Positions 7,194-9,270 of a stretch of DNA of 9,270 nucleotides are shown here, one piece after another; position 1 is the first letter of the stretch, and every line of letters starts with the position of its first letter. The translations under genes were made by a program, and so were the position numbers. The stretch lies in assembly GCA_934371505.1 (NCBI GenBank), contig CAKRNW010000091.1, positions 1 through 9,270 on the forward strand. Reading direction: 5' to 3'. The notes under the pieces are model-generated. The model was given only the letters and a program-made list of their open reading frames with translations, was not told the DNA's origin and made no database searches. This DNA is from an uncultured Lachnospiraceae bacterium. Its GTDB lineage: Bacteria; Bacillota; Clostridia; Lachnospirales; Lachnospiraceae.

Positions 7194-7727
7194 CTATTTG
7201 TTTATCTCATGATTGATGTCATTTTTCAGATTTTCTGCTGCATCCGCCGCAGTATCCATCGCTTTGTTGAGATCTACCGCCTGCATGTCCGGTCCTTCAA
7301 AATGGTAACGGAAATTGAAAAACAGCCCCACTACAAGGAGCGGCACCACAACATAAAAGGCAAACAGTAAAAGCACTACCAGTAAGGTGATCGGTACGGA
7401 AAACGTTTCCTCTCCGTCTTTATAGATGGCAAACTGATTGCTGTTTCCCTTGTTGATCCATTTGATGCACCAGTCGCCAAATCGATGCATGGCATCCCAG
7501 AAACCATCCTTGTCTTCTCTCTCGGTTTCCTGCGCTGCCTTTGCTCCGGTCTTTTCTCCATTGGTCGTATAACTTTCCCGCTCCGGCGCCTTGGTCCTAC
7601 CATTCTGTTCCAGATAAATCATGGCATCCAAAATGTCCCAGTTACTTTTTTCCAATGCATCCTTTGCTTCTTCATAAGAAACATCTGCATGCTCTCTTAA
7701 TTTTTCCACTTTTTCAAATTGATCCAT
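7194..7727 (-). CDS. UBA/TS-N-like plus DUF4342 membrane protein
   Basis: The product is 177 aa. Residues 5-42 (VEKLREHADVSYEEAKDALE, then NWDILDAMIYLEQ) match the three-helix UBA/TS-N fold, as in elongation factor Ts. A charged linker spans about 43-73. Residues 83-139 resemble DUF4342: GNSNQFAIYKDGEETFSVPI followed by a long hydrophobic stretch (about 111-139) that would form one or two membrane helices. The tail (148-177) is an Ala/Asp/Asn-rich amphipathic segment. The start has AGAGGA about 8 nt upstream. It is the first gene of the operon, before the response regulator. The function is unknown. A membrane adaptor or modulator of the two-component system is inferred from position only. 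The domain assignments come from pattern reading, not a profile search. Confidence 0.75.
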   Translation of the reverse strand: MDQFEKVEKLREHADVSYEEAKDALEKSNWDILDAMIYLEQNGRTKAPERESYTTNGEKTGAKAAQETEREDKDGFWDAMHRFGDWCIKWINKGNSNQFAIYKDGEETFSVPITLLVVLLLFAFYVVVPLLVVGLFFNFRYHFEGPDMQAVDLNKAMDTAADAAENLKNDINHEINK

Positions 7728-7777
7728 AATAATTTCCTCTTTTCTGTATGGTTAGTTTTGATTGATTGGATGTTCCT

Positions 7778-7832
7778 ATCATACCCAACCTACATTAAAG
7801 AAAAATGCCCACAACATTAAAATCCCATTAAA
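7778..7832 (-). promoter_or_regulatory. Operon promoter with three 11-bp-phased TTTAATG repeats
   Basis: On the minus strand TTTAATG occurs at 7826-7832, 7815-7821 and 7793-7799, with start-to-start distances of 11 and 22 bp, so all lie on the same helix face. A good -10, TATGAT (7778-7783), follows 9 bp after the last copy. At 17-bp spacing the -35 would be ATTTTT, which is poor. A weak -35 with phased heptamers is what OmpR-family activators use. The transcript would start near 7771 and reach the UBA/DUF4342 gene after about 43 nt. Control by the regulator in this operon is inferred. Confidence 0.6.
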
Positions 7833-7873
7833 ACAAATTGAAAAACTATTAGAATTCTATCATACAGAGACAT

Positions 7874-7911
7874 AAAAAGGGAAGTCTCGCAAATGAATTT
7901 GCCGGCTTCCC
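7874..7911 (-). terminator. Intrinsic terminator of the carD-family gene
   Basis: On the minus strand GGGAAG (7906-7911) pairs with CTTCCC (7879-7884), and the interior GCAAA/TTTGC (7889-7893 and 7898-7902) forms an upper stem with a 4-nt loop. TTTTT (7874-7878) follows the stem at once. It lies about 40 nt past the CarD stop and isolates that gene from the operon promoter downstream. Confidence 0.85.
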
Positions 7912-7948
7912 ACTTTTTCGTTTCTTCTATAATAATATATCGCGAAAT

Positions 7949-8458
7949 TTATCCTTCCATTTCCAGCTTCTGCTTCAACAAAGTCTCCACCTGCTTACGT
8001 TCCTGCTCCAGTGCAACCGCCAGTTCCCCGCAAAGCCGATCCCTTGCTTCTTTTAAATATCGTTCTCCGGTGCTTGTCAGTTTTTTCCCCTGATCGAGAC
8101 GCTGTTTCCGCTCATAAAGCAAGGTTTTGATTACGATCATCCATTCCCGGTATTCTCCGGATTGAACCGCCTCCTTGCAACGCAGTTCCATTACTTTTTT
8201 GTCCCTCTCCTCGATTCGTTCCACCTGCGAGACATGATCCAGAAGATCATAGGATTCTTCCCGTGTCATGATTCTGCGGCGTGCTGATATTTTAGTTCCA
8301 TCCACCGGGCTGTAAATAATTCCGCCCTTGTTGTATACCGGTCTCAACACATAATATTCCCGCTTTTCCTTCGTATCCGGAACTTCACGCTCCACGATAC
8401 CATCTACCTTACATACCCCATTACAACCATAAGAAATATATTCGCCTTCTGCAAACAT
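7949..8458 (-). CDS. CarD/CdnL-family RNA polymerase-binding transcription regulator
   Basis: The product is 169 aa, close to mycobacterial CarD (about 160). CarD proteins bind the RNA polymerase beta subunit and stabilise or tune the open promoter complex. The N-terminal Tudor-like RNA polymerase-interacting domain is visible at about 3-60: FAEGEYISYGCNGVCKVDGI, then EYYVLRPVY and GGIIYSPVD. The rest (about 65-165) is helical and highly charged, as in the CarD DNA-binding domain, ending in EQERKQVETLLKQKLEMEG. The ATG at 8458 has a near-perfect GGAGGTGG site (8467-8474 on the plus strand) 8 nt upstream. It has its own promoter and terminator, so it is a single-gene unit between mnmA and the two-component operon. 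Confidence 0.9.
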   Translation of the reverse strand: MFAEGEYISYGCNGVCKVDGIVEREVPDTKEKREYYVLRPVYNKGGIIYSPVDGTKISARRRIMTREESYDLLDHVSQVERIEERDKKVMELRCKEAVQSGEYREWMIVIKTLLYERKQRLDQGKKLTSTGERYLKEARDRLCGELAVALEQERKQVETLLKQKLEMEG

Positions 8459-8480
8459 GTACTATTCCACCTCCTCTTTT

Positions 8481-8509
8481 ATCATAGCATTTTCGAGTCG
8501 GTTTGGTAA
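8481..8509 (-). promoter_or_regulatory. Extended -10 promoter of the carD-family gene
   Basis: On the minus strand TGC-TATGAT (8481-8489) gives an extended -10, with TTACCA (8504-8509) as the -35 at exactly 17 bp. The start would fall near 8474-8476, leaving a very short leader in which the ribosome binding site is almost at the 5' end. Confidence 0.65.
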
Positions 8510-8559
8510 GGGGAAAGTGGGATTTTACGGCATTTTCAGCGTTATGCCCCACTATCCCC
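8510..8559. repeat. 12-bp interrupted inverted repeat upstream of the carD promoter
   Basis: GGGGAAAGTGGG (8510-8521) and CCCACTATCCCC (8548-8559) are inverted copies with one mismatch, separated by 26 bp. The proximal arm abuts the -35 of the carD promoter. No T-run follows on either strand, so an operator fits better than a terminator. The remaining 8560-8739 holds no gene that I can support, only a near-perfect 10-bp direct repeat (8649-8658 and 8663-8672). Confidence 0.5.
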
Positions 8560-8739
8560 GATACAAAATTGTGCATTTTCGCCATGCTCTGGTTGTTTGT
8601 CTGTGGCGTACATCTATATGTTGTGGGTGGATATTTTCATTGACTGCACTGCATTTGCTTTTCTGTATTTGCAAGTTTTCTGTCATGTATTGTCGAAAGA
8701 AGATATTTATGCAAGTAATCCATCAGTTTCACTCGTTAT

Positions 8740-9270
8740 TTATTGAATAACGCCTCCCCCGACTACAATATCTCCCTCATAGAACACTGCTGCCTGTCCA
8801 GGGGCAGGGCGCTGTACCGGATTTGTTGCCACCACCCTGACAAGGCCGTTTTCTATAGGAAACAGTGTTGCCTCAAACTCTTTCTGGTGATAGCGGGTAC
8901 GCATCATCACCTTTCTGGGTTCTGCCAGTTTTTCAATCGCTATCCAGTTTAAATCCGTCACCCGGAACTCTTTCACCAACAGTTCTGCTGCCGTTCCCAA
9001 AACAATCTCATTGGTGGCATATCGTTTTTCGCAGACATAATAGGGTTCTGGTGCTGCAATTCCCAGTCCTCTTCTCTGTCCAACTGTATAATGAATCAAT
9101 CCCTTATGCTGTCCCAGCACTTTTCCGTCCGCATTCACAAAGTTTCCCGGAGGATACTCTTTCCCCGTATGCCTGCGAATAAATGCGGCATAATCTCCGT
9201 CGGGTACAAAACAAATGTCCTGGCTCTCCGCCTTATGGGCGTTGCGCAGTTCCAGTTTTTCCGCAATCTG
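8740..9270 (-). CDS. mnmA: tRNA-specific 2-thiouridylase MnmA, C-terminal part (runs off the window)
   Basis: 176 residues are present. MnmA uses ATP and a relayed persulfide to make the 2-thio group of wobble uridine 34 in tRNAs for Lys, Glu and Gln. The frame is open to the window edge. It reads AHKAESQDICFVPDGDY, which contains the second catalytic cysteine (the SQDIC motif, Cys199 in E. coli), then GLIHYTVGQRRGLGIAAPEP, and ends with VQRPAPGQAAVFYEGDIVVG before the stop. These are the central linker and the C-terminal beta-barrel that holds the tRNA. The N-terminal PP-loop ATPase part lies beyond 9270. No clear terminator was found between its stop and the carD promoter. Confidence 0.96.
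   Translation of the reverse strand, partial: QIAEKLELRNAHKAESQDICFVPDGDYAAFIRRHTGKEYPPGNFVNADGKVLGQHKGLIHYTVGQRRGLGIAAPEPYYVCEKRYATNEIVLGTAAELLVKEFRVTDLNWIAIEKLAEPRKVMMRTRYHQKEFEATLFPIENGLVRVVATNPVQRPAPGQAAVFYEGDIVVGGGVIQ

Noticed and set aside
8457..8750. A 97-codon plus-strand frame between the CarD gene and mnmA.
   Set aside because: It starts inside the CarD start region, crosses the inverted repeat and promoter, and shows no family motif or binding site.

Overview
The window looks like the chromosome of a low-to-mid GC Clostridia member, most likely Lachnospiraceae-like. The grounds are strong AAGGAGG-type ribosome binding sites, sigma-A-type promoters, simple U-tract terminators, and the protein families present (CarD, UBA/DUF4342, an AlgI-type MBOAT next to an SGNH protein). 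The genus cannot be fixed from sequence reading alone. No mobile element, CRISPR array, tRNA or rRNA was seen.

Layout, left to right. (1) Positions 1-1400, minus strand: the start of the S10 ribosomal protein operon, read rpsJ (S10), rplC (L3), rplD (L4, cut by the window edge). A good promoter with an A-rich UP-like element and a leader of about 225 nt precede it. The leader contains a long imperfect helix. (2) Positions 1715-2578, plus strand: a divergent RlmI/RlmK-like SAM-dependent methyltransferase, ending at a hairpin shared with the convergent operon. (3) Positions 2626-7727, minus strand: a tight five-gene operon read UBA/DUF4342 membrane protein, OmpR-type response regulator, HisKA-type histidine kinase, AlgI/DltB-like MBOAT acyltransferase, membrane-anchored SGNH-hydrolase-like protein. 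(4) Positions 7949-8458, minus strand: a CarD-family RNA polymerase-binding regulator with its own extended -10 promoter and its own terminator. (5) Positions 8740-9270, minus strand: the C-terminal half of mnmA, running off the window.

How the genes may work together. The five-gene operon pairs a sensor/regulator system with an MBOAT plus an SGNH protein, which is the layout of known O-acylation systems for extracellular polymers (AlgI with AlgJ/AlgX, PatA/PatB, DltB/DltD). It therefore reads as a regulated cell-surface acylation module. Three copies of TTTAATG, spaced by 11 and 22 bp, lie just upstream of a promoter with a poor -35. That is what an OmpR-family activator site would look like, so autoregulation by the encoded regulator is likely but unproven. 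The polymer that is modified and the signal that is sensed are unknown. The flanking genes (S10 operon, rRNA-type methyltransferase, CarD, MnmA) belong to ribosome, tRNA and transcription housekeeping.
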